Assembly: GCF_029623345.1 (NCBI RefSeq)
Contig: NZ_JAPYKH010000012.1
Location: 62,001-126,000, forward strand
Direction of reading: 5' to 3'
Length of the DNA stretch: 64,000 bases
Source: Sphingomonas phyllosphaerae
GTDB lineage: Bacteria; Pseudomonadota; Alphaproteobacteria; Sphingomonadales; Sphingomonadaceae
Part shown: positions 1 to 11,804 of the stretch, in pieces
How the letters are laid out: each line of letters begins with the position of its first letter
Numbering within the stretch: the stretch's first letter is position 1
The notes under the pieces: generated by a model
Databases searched by the model: none
What the model saw: only the letters and a program-made list of their open reading frames with translations
Told to the model about the DNA's origin: nothing
Position numbers and translations under genes: made by a program

Positions 1-3137
<3,137 letters not shown>

Positions 3138-3183
3138 GGGGCCGCGCGCCCGTGTCGCAGGGAGCGAGGTGGCATCGTCCCGC

Positions 3184-5700
3184 TCACCCGAACGTCCCGT
3201 GCATGTACCAGCTGAGGTCGCCGGTCTCACCGCGCTCGCCGTCGCCGCGGCGGAACAGCCAATAGCGTCGCCCCGCCTCGTCCTCGACCTGGTAATAATC
3301 GCGCACCGCGTCGCGCTCGCCGCGGCGCCGCCACCACTCGCCAGCGATCCGCTCGGGCCCGTCGCCGCGCACCACCACATGCGACTCGCCGCGCCAGGTG
3401 AAGCGCTTGGGCGGCTGGTCGGGCAGCTCGGCCAGGACATGGTCGAGCGGCTCGGGGCGGCGCAGCAGCCGCGTCGGGCGCGGCCAGCGCGGGTGCCACG
3501 GATGGTCCGCGTCGCGCGTGTCGAGCCGGCGCACGTCGTCGCGGCGCAGCGCAGGAGCGGTGCGCTCGGGTGGATCGAGCGGCGCGGCGCCCGTCACCGA
3601 GCGCTCCGGCACCTCGCTCTCCACCGCGCGCGCGCGCCACAGCCGCGCCGCGCCGATGCGGTTGACGATCGCGTCTACCAAGGGCGCGAGGTCGGGGCGT
3701 TCGCCGTCCGCCAGGTCGCCGTCGCAATATTCGGGCGCGAGCGGATCGGCGCGCTGGACGTGGAGCGTCAGCGCCTCGATTCCGAAGCCGGGATCGATCC
3801 GTTCGACCCGCCGCACCAGCAGTCGCAGCAGATGATCACGCGCGCGCGTCGGCCGCGCGAAGCCGACGCGCAGCGTCTGCACAGCGGCATCCACGCGGGT
3901 GGCCGCCAGCAGCAGCGCGCGCGCGCCGCGGCCCGTTCGCGCCAGCTCGGCGGCGAGCCGGTCGACCAATTGCCCGATCCAATGCGCGATCGGCTCGGCA
4001 GTGAGCAAGGGCTCGGCGAAGCGCTGTTCCACCGTGATCGCTACCGGCGGCACCACCGGCGCGAGCGGCTCGGGCGCGCGCCCGCTCGCCTGGTCGAGCC
4101 GCTGCGCCAGCGCGGTGCCGAACCGTCGCGCCAGCGGCGCGCGCGGCAGCGCGGCGAGCTGGCCGACGGTGTCGACGCCGAGCCGGCGCAGCAGCTCGAG
4201 CGCACGCTCGTCGACGCGGAGCGACGCCACGGGAAGCGGCGCGAGCGCGTCCAGCGTCTCGCCCGGCGGCAGGATCGTCACGCCGCCCTGCTCGGGCTCG
4301 GCGTGGTGCGCACAGGCCCAGGCCGCGCCCGCGGTATCGGCGATCGCGACGCGCGCGGTGATGCCGATCCGCGCGAGCAGCCGCACCAGCCGCTGCGCCA
4401 GCCGCGACTCGCCGCCGTGGAGATGCGCCACGCCGGTGAGGTCGAGCAGCAGCGACTGCGAGTCCTCGATCGCCACCACCGGGGTCCAGCGCCGCGCCAG
4501 CGCGACCGCGAGCCGATGCAGCGCGCGCTGGTCGCCCGCTGGGTCGGCGTCGCGGACAACAATCTCGGGGGTGGCGGCGCGCACCTGGGTCAGCGCCATG
4601 CCGGGCTCGACCCCGATCGCGCGCGCCGCGGACGAGGCGGCGGCGATCTCGACCCGACTGCCCACCTTCTGCACGGTGACGAGCGGCGCCGCGGTGTCGC
4701 GGGCTGGGCCGGGAGCGACGCCGGTCGAGGCAGTCGCGGCGGGGTCGCGGCAGACGCGCGCGACCGTGCCCGCGGTGGTGCGGCCGGTGTCGAAGAAGGC
4801 GGCAACCTCCTTCACTGCGGCGCCGGGGTCGTTGGAGCCGGGGCGGCGCTCCTTGGCGTCGGTCTTGTCCGGGTGCGGCCCGTCGCCGGGGTAGCGGATC
4901 GCGGGCATCGCGTTCCACGCGCCGCTCAGCGCGGGGGAGACATGGGGGGGGTGGCGCTGCTCGGGCGCGGTGAGGGCGTCCGTGGTGGAAGCCGAAGGGC
5001 CGCCGGCTGCGGTGGAGCCGGGTACGACGAGGCGAACGGTGGGGCTCGCCCCTTCTCGGCCCCTCCCGTGTTGAGGGATCCGGCCTTCCGCCGCCGCGTG
5101 CACGGCACCCTGGACCCCCGAACTGGTTCGGGATGAGAGTGGGGGTAGGGCAGAGGCGCGCGCCTCGTCACCACGACCTTGCGGCCGGGCCGCACCCCCG
5201 CCGCGCTCGCGCTGCCGCGACGTCGGCCGTACGCCCTCGCCGCCGGTGCGCACCGGCGCCATCACCGGTTCGGGCCAGCCGCTGGATTTCCCCCCATCGT
5301 CGCCGGGCAGCCGCTTGAACGGATGCTCCGCCGCCTCGCTGCGGCGTCCCATTTCGCGCATCGGCGGGCGTTGGTGCGGCGCGATCGCGGCGACGCGGCG
5401 CGCGACGTCGGCGCGGGTCTCGCCCGCCCAGCACGCATCCGCGCCGCCAGTCGCGTCATCGACGCCGCGGAGCGGACCGGGCAGATAGTCGCCGTCGTCG
5501 CGCGCCCAGCGCGCGCCCGGGCGCCAGCCCGAGTTCCTGGGTGCGTCGCACTGCTTGCCGCCCTGCTCGGCATCGCCCGCCGCCTTGAGCGCGGCAAGGT
5601 TGAGCGCTGCGCGCTCAGGCGGCGGCGCGAGCGCCGGCTCTGCCCGCCGCAGCCGGTCGATCGACCAGTCGGGCAGGTAGAGCGATGCGACCCGTTTCAT
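3184..5700 (-). CDS. imuB: ImuB, Y-family polymerase-like SOS mutagenesis protein with expanded N-terminal linker
   Basis: ImuB is the non-catalytic Y-family protein that bridges ImuA, DnaE2 and the beta clamp in damage-induced mutagenesis. The 838-residue frame starts [19 protein letters not shown]. From about residue 338 it resumes the family core ([40 protein letters not shown]), then a little-finger-like region, and ends in the conserved tail ([38 protein letters not shown]). Usual length is about 480-550 residues, so it carries some 200-300 extra residues. Part of the linker ([20 protein letters not shown], about 109-128) looks like a genuine family segment. Residues about 150-337 are low-complexity and include repeat-like sequence. 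The start overlaps imuA by 86 bp, which suggests translational coupling. Confidence 0.93.
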   Translation of the reverse strand: MKRVASLYLPDWSIDRLRRAEPALAPPPERAALNLAALKAAGDAEQGGKQCDAPRNSGWRPGARWARDDGDYLPGPLRGVDDATGGADACWAGETRADVARRVAAIAPHQRPPMREMGRRSEAAEHPFKRLPGDDGGKSSGWPEPVMAPVRTGGEGVRPTSRQRERGGGAARPQGRGDEARASALPPLSSRTSSGVQGAVHAAAEGRIPQHGRGREGASPTVRLVVPGSTAAGGPSASTTDALTAPEQRHPPHVSPALSGAWNAMPAIRYPGDGPHPDKTDAKERRPGSNDPGAAVKEVAAFFDTGRTTAGTVARVCRDPAATASTGVAPGPARDTAAPLVTVQKVGSRVEIAAASSAARAIGVEPGMALTQVRAATPEIVVRDADPAGDQRALHRLAVALARRWTPVVAIEDSQSLLLDLTGVAHLHGGESRLAQRLVRLLARIGITARVAIADTAGAAWACAHHAEPEQGGVTILPPGETLDALAPLPVASLRVDERALELLRRLGVDTVGQLAALPRAPLARRFGTALAQRLDQASGRAPEPLAPVVPPVAITVEQRFAEPLLTAEPIAHWIGQLVDRLAAELARTGRGARALLLAATRVDAAVQTLRVGFARPTRARDHLLRLLVRRVERIDPGFGIEALTLHVQRADPLAPEYCDGDLADGERPDLAPLVDAIVNRIGAARLWRARAVESEVPERSVTGAAPLDPPERTAPALRRDDVRRLDTRDADHPWHPRWPRPTRLLRRPEPLDHVLAELPDQPPKRFTWRGESHVVVRGDGPERIAGEWWRRRGERDAVRDYYQVEDEAGRRYWLFRRGDGERGETGDLSWYMHGTFG
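4690..5255 (-). repeat. Repeat-like low-complexity expansion within imuB
   Basis: Residues about 150-337 of ImuB lie between the conserved N-terminal linker and the resumed Y-family core. On the plus strand around 5099-5140 it carries CACCCTGGACCCCCGAACTGG...TTCGGGATGAGA, closely resembling the CACCCTGG...CCGGGATGA element inside dnaE2 at about 619-650. The stretch is Pro/Gly/Arg/Ala rich with no recognisable domain. The frame is open throughout. The boundaries are approximate. Confidence 0.6.
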
Positions 5701-6364
5701 CGCATGCCTCCACGATTGTCTGAAAAGGTTCGCCGTTGCGTTGCCGCACCAGCGCGAGGTCCCAGCGCGCGCGGCCCACGCCCGCGACCGGCAGCGGCGC
5801 CGAGGGGGCGGAGCCGACGCGCCAGCGCGTCACCGCCGCGGAGGGCACTGCGAGCGGGTCCGCCCCCTCGCGCGCGTGGCGCTTGAGCAGCAAGGCAATG
5901 GTGCGCCCGCCCTCGGCGGCGAGCTGGAGCCGGCGCGTCGAGGCCATCGCCGCGCGGCGGGTCTCGCCGATCACCGCGCCGAGCGCGCGGTGGCGCAGGC
6001 CCTCCTCCATCAGCGCGAGCACCTCGGCATCGTCGCTCGCCTCGGCGTAAAGCACGCGATCGGGCGCGAGCCCCGACTGGTAGAGGCCGGGCGCGAACAG
6101 GTCGCGCCGCCGCACCACCCACAGCACCGGTCCCCAGGCGCGCGCGGCGACTCCGGCGAGGAACAGCGTGGCCGAGGCATCGTCGCCCAGCGCTGGCGTG
6201 GCGGCGGCGACCTCGTGCAGCGCGTCGAGCCGCAGCCCGCCATTGGCGAGCCGCTCGTCGACCGCCGGCACACCGAACGGCAGCACCGGGCGACGGCGAT
6301 GGCCGTCTCCCTCGATCGCGCTGAGCGTGTCGCGCAGGGACTGGAGGACGCTCGACTCGGACAC
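5615..6364 (-). CDS. imuA: ImuA, SOS-inducible RecA-like accessory protein
   Basis: First gene of the imuA-imuB-dnaE2 cassette. ImuA proteins are RecA/SulA-like and work with ImuB and DnaE2 in translesion synthesis. The 249-residue product begins MSESSVLQSLRDTLSAIEGD and contains the family block PVLPFGVPAVDERLANGGL followed by LDALHEVAAATPALGDDASA. Further on are LWVVRRRDLFAPGLYQSGL and VIGETRRAAMASTRRLQLAA. The C-terminus ends in an Ala/Arg-rich tail that overlaps the start of imuB. A consensus LexA box sits 27 bp upstream of the ATG, so the whole cassette should be under SOS control. Confidence 0.92.
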   Translation of the reverse strand: MSESSVLQSLRDTLSAIEGDGHRRRPVLPFGVPAVDERLANGGLRLDALHEVAAATPALGDDASATLFLAGVAARAWGPVLWVVRRRDLFAPGLYQSGLAPDRVLYAEASDDAEVLALMEEGLRHRALGAVIGETRRAAMASTRRLQLAAEGGRTIALLLKRHAREGADPLAVPSAAVTRWRVGSAPSAPLPVAGVGRARWDLALVRQRNGEPFQTIVEACDETGRIALPARLVDRPAAAGRAGARAAA

Positions 6365-6390
6365 AGGGGACGACTCGCTGGTGAAGTGAC

Positions 6391-6405
6391 GTTCTTAGTT
6401 TGTTC
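6391..6405. promoter_or_regulatory. LexA (SOS) box upstream of imuA
   Basis: The sequence GTTCTTAGTTTGTTC is an exact match to the alphaproteobacterial LexA operator GTTC-N7-GTTC (GAAC-N7-GAAC on the imuA strand). It lies 27 bp ahead of the imuA ATG and is placed to block the imuA-imuB-dnaE2 promoter. The site is seen directly; LexA binding is inferred from the known consensus. Confidence 0.9.
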
Positions 6406-6721
6406 TTATAGGTTGAGTCGAGTCGGTATGCGACTGGCGCGCGGCACAGCGATAGCTGCTCTCCACTGGCGCCAGCCCAAGCCGCCACCCCAGCGGACGC
6501 CGGGGTCCAGTTGGGTGACGTAAGTGAGTCTGATGACGGCTTTCCCACTTCAACCCCCGGCGTTCACCGGAGCGGGATGAGAACGCGCACGTCATTTCCG
6601 TAGCAGTGACACGAAGGCTTGCGTCCTCGTCATCACCAAGGGGCTTCCGCTTCGCTTGAAATATAATTACAAGCCGACCCAAAGTCGTCCCAAGCCAATC
6701 GGGCGGCGAGGAGAGTGGACC
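6406..6721. other. Divergent intergenic region imuA / bkd E1alpha
   Basis: This 316-bp gap holds divergent promoters by position. A degenerate stem (CCCCAGCGGACGCCGGGG, about 6488-6506) and a second half-site (CCGGCGTTCACCGG, about 6561-6574) look like decayed members of the CTCCGGCG palindrome family. An AT-rich stretch at 6655-6672 precedes the E1alpha start. I see no gene here. Confidence 0.5.
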
Positions 6722-7999
6722 TTGGGCGACGCCCGCAACCTGAAGCCGCTGACGCTGCACGTCCCCGAGCCGCGCTTCCGCCCCGGCGACGCGGCCGATT
6801 TCGGCGATCTCGAGGTGCCCCCCGCCGGCGCCGCGCCGCGCCCCGACACGGCCGCGCACCCGCGCGACTTCACCGATCTGGCCTATACGATGGTGCGCGT
6901 ACTCGACGAGCAGCACCAGGCGGTCGGCCCGTGGAACCCGCGACTCAGCCCCGACACGCTGCGCCGGATGCTGCGCCACATGGCCACGGTGCGTGCCTTC
7001 GACGAGCGCATGTTCCGTGCGCAGCGCCAGGGTAAGACCAGCTTCTACATGAAGTCGCTCGGCGAGGAAGCGGTGGCGGTGGCCGCGGCACACGCGCTCG
7101 ACGCCGAGGACATGTGCTTTCCGTCCTATCGTCAGCAAGGCCTGCTGATCGCGCGCGGCTGCCCGCTGGTCGACATGATGAACCAGATCTACTCGAACAC
7201 CGGCGACAAGCTGCAGGGCAAGCAGTTGCCGATCATGTATTCGGAGAAGCGCTTCGGCTTCTTCTCGATCTCGGGCAATCTCACCACGCAATATCCCCAG
7301 GCGGTGGGTTGGGCGATGGCCTCGGCCTCCAAGGGCGACACGCGCATCGCCGCCACCTGGTGCGGCGAGGGCAGCACCGCCGAGGGCGACTTTCACTCCG
7401 CTTTGACCTTCGCCACCGTCTATCGCGCGCCGGTGATCTTCAACGTCGTCAACAACCAATGGGCGATCTCGAGCTTCTCGGGCTTCGCCGGGGCGGAGGC
7501 CACCACCTTCGCGGCGCGCGCGATCGGCTATGGCATTGCCGGGCTGCGGGTGGACGGCAACGATCCGCTCGCGGTCTACGCCGCGACGTTGTGGGCGGCG
7601 GAACGCGCGCGCACCAACGTCGGGCCGACGCTGATCGAGCATTTCACCTACCGCGCCGAGGGTCACTCGACGTCGGACGATCCGTCGCAATACCGTTCAA
7701 CGGGCGAGCCGACGGCCTGGCCGCTAGGCGACCCGGTGCGACGGCTCAAGGACCATCTGGTGGCGATCGACGAATGGGACGAGGCGCGGCAGGAGGCGAT
7801 GGACCGCGCGGTCGCCGAGGAAGTCCGCGCCGCGCAGAAGGCGGCGGAGGCCAACGGCATTCTCGGCCACGGCCTGGCGCAGCCGCTCGACTCGCTGTTC
7901 GACGGCGTGTTCGAGGAGATGCCCTGGCACCTGCGCGAGCAGCGCCAGATGATGATCGACGAGGAAGCGGCGAGCGGCCGCCCCTGGGATCGGAAGTGA
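6722..7999 (+). CDS. bkdA1: Branched-chain 2-oxoacid dehydrogenase E1 component, alpha subunit
   Basis: Thiamine-diphosphate subunit that, with E1beta, decarboxylates the 2-oxoacids of Val, Leu and Ile and reductively acylates the E2 lipoyl group. I chose the TTG at 6722 (MGDARNLKPLTLHVPEP) because GAGGAG sits 8 nt upstream; the frame is open further upstream from a TTG at 6656, but that one has no Shine-Dalgarno. The N-terminal LTLHVPEPRFRPGDAADFGD extension is characteristic of the bacterial BCKDH alpha subunit. The ThDP/Mg motif is GEGSTAEGDFHSALTFA...NN, residues about 214-245. YRAEGHSTSDDPSQYRS marks the C-terminal half. Length (425 aa) is normal. Confidence 0.93.
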   Translation: MGDARNLKPLTLHVPEPRFRPGDAADFGDLEVPPAGAAPRPDTAAHPRDFTDLAYTMVRVLDEQHQAVGPWNPRLSPDTLRRMLRHMATVRAFDERMFRAQRQGKTSFYMKSLGEEAVAVAAAHALDAEDMCFPSYRQQGLLIARGCPLVDMMNQIYSNTGDKLQGKQLPIMYSEKRFGFFSISGNLTTQYPQAVGWAMASASKGDTRIAATWCGEGSTAEGDFHSALTFATVYRAPVIFNVVNNQWAISSFSGFAGAEATTFAARAIGYGIAGLRVDGNDPLAVYAATLWAAERARTNVGPTLIEHFTYRAEGHSTSDDPSQYRSTGEPTAWPLGDPVRRLKDHLVAIDEWDEARQEAMDRAVAEEVRAAQKAAEANGILGHGLAQPLDSLFDGVFEEMPWHLREQRQMMIDEEAASGRPWDRK

Positions 8000-8013
8000 C
8001 GATGGCTTTCGAG

Positions 8014-8150
8014 ATCCTCCCCGGAACGGGGAGGGGAACCAGCCGCAGGCTGGTGGAGGGGGCTCTCCACCAGTGCTGTCGCCCGCGGAGAGCCTCCTCC
8101 ACCACCACGCTGACGCGTGGCGGTCTCCCTCCCCGTGCCGGGGAGGAATG
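8014..8150. repeat. Composite palindromic repeat, full-length copy (bkdA1-bkdA2 gap)
   Basis: The element is bounded by two stem-loops: CCTCCCCGGAACGGGGAGG at 8016-8034 and CTCCCCGTGCCGGGGAGG at 8129-8146. Between them are smaller palindromes (CCAGCCGCAGGCTGG; CCACGCTGACGCGTGG) separated by GGAGGGGG and CCTCCTCC tracts. The same order of parts occurs at 59988-60128, and its right half resembles sequence inside the E2 gene at about 9650-9770. It splits an otherwise tight operon, and its last stem doubles as the Shine-Dalgarno for the next gene. Confidence 0.85.
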
Positions 8151-9203
8151 ATGGACGCGACTATGACCGACGTGATCGACACCCCCTCCACCACCCGCAT
8201 GAACATGATCCAGGCGATCAATTCGGCGATGGACGCGACGATGGCGCGCGACCCCGATGTGATCGTGATGGGGGAGGACGTCGGCTATTTCGGCGGCGTC
8301 TTCCGCGCCACCGCGGGATTGCAGGCGAAATACGGCAAGACCCGCGTGTTCGACACGCCGATCACCGAGTGCGGGATCATCGGCGTCGCGGTCGGCATGG
8401 GCGCTTATGGCCTGCGCCCGGTGCCCGAGATCCAGTTCGCCGACTATATCTACCCCGCGCTCGACCAGCTCGTCTCCGAGGCGGCGCGGCTGCGCTACCG
8501 CTCGGCGGGCGACTTCACCGCGCCGATCACGGTGCGCTCGCCCTATGGCGGCGGCATCTTTGGCGGGCAGACTCACTCGCAGTCGCCCGAGGGCATCTTC
8601 ACCCATGTCTCGGGGATCAAGACGGTGATCCCGTCCACCCCGTATGACGCCAAGGGGCTGCTGATCGCCGCGATCGAGGACAATGACCCGGTGCTCTTCC
8701 TCGAGCCCAAGCGCATCTACAATGGCCCGTTCAACGGCCACTGGGACCGCCCCGCGGAAAATTGGTCGAAGCATCCCGGCGGCGAGGTACCGACCGGCCA
8801 TTACACCGTGCCGCTCGGCCAGGCGAAGGTGGTGCGCGAGGGCGAGGCGGTGACGATGCTCGCCTATGGCACGATGGTGCACGTCTGCGCGCAGGTGGTG
8901 GCGGACACCGGCGTCGACGCCGAGATCATCGACCTGCGCACACTCGTCCCGCTCGACATCGAAGCGATCGAGCGCTCGGTGAAGAAGACCGGGCGCTGCA
9001 TGGTGGTGCACGAGGCGACTCGCACCGGCGGTTTCGGCGCCGAGCTCGCCGCGCTGGTGCAGGAGCGTTGCTTCTACCACCTCGAAGCGCCGGTCGAGCG
9101 AGTCACCGGCTTCGACACGCCCTATCCGCACAGCCTGGAATGGGCCTATTTTCCCGGCCCGGTGCGGATCGGCCAGGCGCTCAAGAAGATTCTCAAGGAC
9201 TAG
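8151..9203 (+). CDS. bkdA2: Branched-chain 2-oxoacid dehydrogenase E1 component, beta subunit
   Basis: Partner of the alpha subunit in the E1 heterotetramer. The family core is plain: TRMNMIQAINSAMDATMARD, VIVMGEDVGYFGGVFRATAG, PITECGIIGVAVGMGAYGLR, EIQFADYIYPALDQLVSEAA and GGIFGGQTHSQSPEGIF. Three candidate starts exist: ATG at 8148, 8151 and 8163. I took 8151 because GGGGAGGA, the end of the intergenic repeat, lies just upstream; 8163 gives MTDVIDTPSTTRMN and is the alternative. The E2 gene starts 6 bp after the stop. Length is 350 aa, normal for the family. Confidence 0.93.
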   Translation: MDATMTDVIDTPSTTRMNMIQAINSAMDATMARDPDVIVMGEDVGYFGGVFRATAGLQAKYGKTRVFDTPITECGIIGVAVGMGAYGLRPVPEIQFADYIYPALDQLVSEAARLRYRSAGDFTAPITVRSPYGGGIFGGQTHSQSPEGIFTHVSGIKTVIPSTPYDAKGLLIAAIEDNDPVLFLEPKRIYNGPFNGHWDRPAENWSKHPGGEVPTGHYTVPLGQAKVVREGEAVTMLAYGTMVHVCAQVVADTGVDAEIIDLRTLVPLDIEAIERSVKKTGRCMVVHEATRTGGFGAELAALVQERCFYHLEAPVERVTGFDTPYPHSLEWAYFPGPVRIGQALKKILKD

Positions 9204-9209
9204 ACGCAC

Positions 9210-10649
9210 ATGGCGCGCTTCACCTTCAAGCTGCCCGACATCGGTGAGGGCATATCCGAGGCCGAGATCGTCGCCTGGCACGTCCAGGTCGGCGACCGCG
9301 TCGAAGAAGACCAGCAACTCGCCGACATGATGACCGACAAGGCCACGGTCGAGATGGAGAGCCCGGTCGCCGGCGTGGTGGTCGAGCGCGCGGGCGAGGT
9401 CGGCGACCAGGTCTCGATCGGCGCGCCACTGGTGGTGATCGAGACCGAGGAGGAGCGGGGCGGTACTGCTGACGTGCCGCCGCCGGTCGAGGAGGACACG
9501 CTCGGGGCGGAGAACCCCGGCGTGGAGGAGACTCAGATCCTTCCCGAGATGGGGAAGGGGCGCGAGGGCGGAGCCGGTGGTGGAGGTGGGGCGCCGCGAA
9601 CGCTGCCGGCGGAGGAGCTCCTTGCAGCTGCCGCTCCGCCCGCGGAGCCCCCCCTCCACCACCCGGCTGCGCCGGGCAGTCCCCAGCACCGGGTTGACCA
9701 CGCCTCGCATGGTCAAGGATCGTCCGGGGGACGATCCGACCCGATGCTCCGTGCCGGGGAGGAGCTCAGAGTCCTCGCCTCTCCCGCGGTCCGGGCCCGC
9801 GCGCGCGATCTCGGCGTCGACCTCGCGCAGGTTCGCGTCGCCGAGGGCGACCGCGTCCGTCACGCCGATCTCGACGCCTTCCTCCGCTACGGCGGCGGCG
9901 AGGGTTACCACCCGCCGCATGCCAGCCGCGCGCGCGAGGACGAGCAGGTCCGCGTCATCGGCATGCGTCGCCGCATCGCCGAGAACATGGCCGCGGCGAA
10001 GCGCCACATTCCGCATTTCACCTATGTCGAGGAGATCGAGGTCACCGCGCTCGAAGCGCTGCGCGCGCAGCTCAACGCACGCCGCGGCGAGCGGCCCAAG
10101 GTGACCCTGCTCCCGCTGCTGATCGTCGCGCTGTGCCGCACCTTGCCCGACTTCCCGATGCTCAACGCGCGCTACGACGACGAGGCCGGCGTGGTGACGC
10201 GGCACGGCCGGGTGCACCTCGGCATGGCGGCGCAGACCGACGCCGGGCTGACGGTGCCGGTGATCCGCGACGCGCAGGACCGCAACGTCTGGCAGCTCGC
10301 CACCGAGATCGCGCGACTCGCCGCGGCGGCGCGCGCGGGCAAGCTGCGCCCCGACGAGCTCGGCAACGGCACGATCACGCTCACCTCGCTCGGCCCGCTT
10401 GGCGGCATCGCGACCACGCCGGTGATCAACCGACCCGAGGTGGCGATCATCGGCCCCAACAAGATCGTCGAGCGCCCCGTCTTCGTCGCGCCGGAGGAGG
10501 CCGGGCGTGGCGACGCGATCCGTCGGGCCAAGCTGATGAATCTCTCGATCAGCTGCGATCACCGCGTGGTCGACGGGCATGACGCGGCCAGCTTCGTGCA
10601 AGCGTTGAAGGGGCTGATCGAGGCGCCGGCGCTGCTCTTCGTCGACTGA
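9210..10649 (+). CDS. bkdB: Dihydrolipoamide acyltransferase (E2) of branched-chain 2-oxoacid dehydrogenase
   Basis: E2 core carrying the lipoyl swinging arm. The N-terminal lipoyl domain has Lys44 in the MMTDKATVEMESP context. The peripheral-subunit-binding domain (VLASPAVRARARDLGVDLAQ) begins near residue 188. The catalytic domain (RVIGMRRRIAENMAAAKRHI) follows, with the active-site motif DHRVVDGHDA near residue 451. Between lipoyl and binding domains the linker runs about 105 residues. Its second half (about 110-185) is repeat-derived sequence read in frame. E3 (lpd) is not nearby and must be encoded elsewhere. The gene directly follows E1beta and ends the operon core. Confidence 0.93.
   Translation: MARFTFKLPDIGEGISEAEIVAWHVQVGDRVEEDQQLADMMTDKATVEMESPVAGVVVERAGEVGDQVSIGAPLVVIETEEERGGTADVPPPVEEDTLGAENPGVEETQILPEMGKGREGGAGGGGGAPRTLPAEELLAAAAPPAEPPLHHPAAPGSPQHRVDHASHGQGSSGGRSDPMLRAGEELRVLASPAVRARARDLGVDLAQVRVAEGDRVRHADLDAFLRYGGGEGYHPPHASRAREDEQVRVIGMRRRIAENMAAAKRHIPHFTYVEEIEVTALEALRAQLNARRGERPKVTLLPLLIVALCRTLPDFPMLNARYDDEAGVVTRHGRVHLGMAAQTDAGLTVPVIRDAQDRNVWQLATEIARLAAAARAGKLRPDELGNGTITLTSLGPLGGIATTPVINRPEVAIIGPNKIVERPVFVAPEEAGRGDAIRRAKLMNLSISCDHRVVDGHDAASFVQALKGLIEAPALLFVD
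9539..9765 (+). repeat. Nested palindromic repeats within the E2 linker coding sequence
   Basis: The stretch resembles the composite repeat at 8014-8150: CCTCCACCACCCGG...GCGCCGGG in the middle and TCCGTGCCGGGGAGGAG at the right end. A second element interrupts it, containing the perfect 9-bp-arm palindrome GGATCGTCCGGGGGACGATCC at about 9718-9738. All of it is translated in frame into a Gly/Pro/Ala-rich linker between the lipoyl and subunit-binding domains. Confidence 0.7.
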
Positions 10650-10677
10650 GCCGCGCGGGGCGGCTAGGGGCGGGGCC

Positions 10678-11511
10678 ATGCACCTCGACCTGCTCCAGTC
10701 GCTCAGCCTGTGCGGCGATCTCGCCACGCCCAACGACGACCGCGCCGGCGCGAGCGCGCGCTGTGCCTGGGTGATCGATGGCGCCACCGACCTCGCCCCG
10801 CCAAGCTTGCTCGGCGATCGCGGCGGTGCGGCTTGGCTTGCCGCGACCGCCGACGCCGCTTTCGGGTTCGGCGAGGCCGCCGACCTGCGCGCCACCTGCG
10901 CGTCCGTGTTTGAGACGGTGGCGGCACGGTTCGCGGCCGAGCGGCGGCGCGATCCCGCGGGCGCGTGGGAGCTGCCGAGCGCCTCGTTCGCGGCGGTTCA
11001 GCTGGTCGGCACCGCGCTCGAGGTGGCCTGGGCGGGCGACTGCGCGATCCTGCGCGTGGGTGCCGACGGCGCGGTCGACTGGCTCACCCCTGCGCCCGAC
11101 CGCGCGGGGGAGAGCGCCGAGGCGGCGGCGCTGGGTGACGCGCTCGGCGGCCTGCGGACGCCAGCGGTGATCGCGGATCGTCGCGCCGCGCGTGAGCGGC
11201 CGGGTCGGCGCGTGCTCGGCGTGGATGCGGCAGCGTCATCGGTGGCGACCGACCATGCCCGCGTTATGGTCGCGCCAGGTGATCGATTGCTGCTGATGAG
11301 CGACGGCTTCGCCGCGCTGGTCGACAGCTACGACGCGTATGACGCGCAAGGGCTGATGGCGGCGGTGGGCGAGCGGGGCGTGGCGGCGCTGGCCGAGGAA
11401 CTGCGCGCGATCGAGCGCGGCGACGCGCTTTGCCGGCGTTTTCCGCGCTTCAAGTGCAGTGACGATGCCACCGCCTTATGGATGAAGGTGGGGCCGCGCC
11501 CTTACTCATAA
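10678..11511 (+). CDS. PP2C-family serine/threonine phosphatase-like protein
   Basis: A 277-residue protein with the metal-binding motifs of PP2C phosphatases, in order: NDDRAG near residue 19, VIDGATDL near 32, WAGDCAIL near 118, LLMSDGFAALVD near 203 and KCSDDATALW near 260. No membrane segment or extra domain is seen, so it should be a soluble cytoplasmic phosphatase. It follows the E2 gene by 28 bp and may be transcribed with the dehydrogenase operon, possibly acting on it, but that link is only positional. The substrate is unknown. Confidence 0.8.
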   Translation: MHLDLLQSLSLCGDLATPNDDRAGASARCAWVIDGATDLAPPSLLGDRGGAAWLAATADAAFGFGEAADLRATCASVFETVAARFAAERRRDPAGAWELPSASFAAVQLVGTALEVAWAGDCAILRVGADGAVDWLTPAPDRAGESAEAAALGDALGGLRTPAVIADRRAARERPGRRVLGVDAAASSVATDHARVMVAPGDRLLLMSDGFAALVDSYDAYDAQGLMAAVGERGVAALAEELRAIERGDALCRRFPRFKCSDDATALWMKVGPRPYS

Positions 11512-11589
11512 GGAAGGGCGATAGGAACGAGGCGACTCATACCATTACCGTCGCCCCGCTTTAAGACGGGATCCGTGGCGCCGAGCGAG

Positions 11590-11645
11590 GTGTGCGGGTC
11601 AGGATAAATCCCGGGTCAAGCCCGGGATAACAAGGGATTCCGTTG
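11590..11645. repeat. Short palindromic repeat
   Basis: Centred on ATCCCGGGTCAAGCCCGGGAT (about 11609-11629), a near-perfect hairpin, between the convergent phosphatase gene and the small membrane-protein gene. It resembles the CCCGG...CCGGGAT element class found inside dnaE2. It could also act as a bidirectional terminator. Confidence 0.6.
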
Positions 11646-11660
11646 CCGTGAGTGTAGCGC

Positions 11661-11804
11661 CTATACCCGGCGGCCGCTGAACAGCTGCACCAGCCCGACG
11701 ATGATCGCCACCACGAGCAGGATGTGGATCAACCCGCCGGCGACGTGAAGGCTGAAGCCCAGCAGCCAGAGCACCAGGAGAATAACGGCAATCGTCCAGA
11801 GCAT
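11661..11804 (-). CDS. Small hydrophobic membrane protein, lmo0937-like (copy 1)
   Basis: A 47-residue protein starting MLWTIAVILLVLWLLGFSLH with two hydrophobic segments (about 3-20 and 25-42) around a short HVAGGLIH turn and ending SGRRV. This is the pattern of the lmo0937 family of tiny membrane proteins, whose function is unknown. GGGGAGG lies about 9 nt upstream of the ATG. A second copy with the same architecture is directly upstream on the same strand. Confidence 0.8.
   Translation of the reverse strand: MLWTIAVILLVLWLLGFSLHVAGGLIHILLVVAIIVGLVQLFSGRRV

Noticed and set aside
7746..10895. 1049-codon minus-strand open frame across the bkd genes
   Set aside because: Antisense shadow of three well-supported genes and the PP2C gene, with no ribosome site and low-complexity composition.
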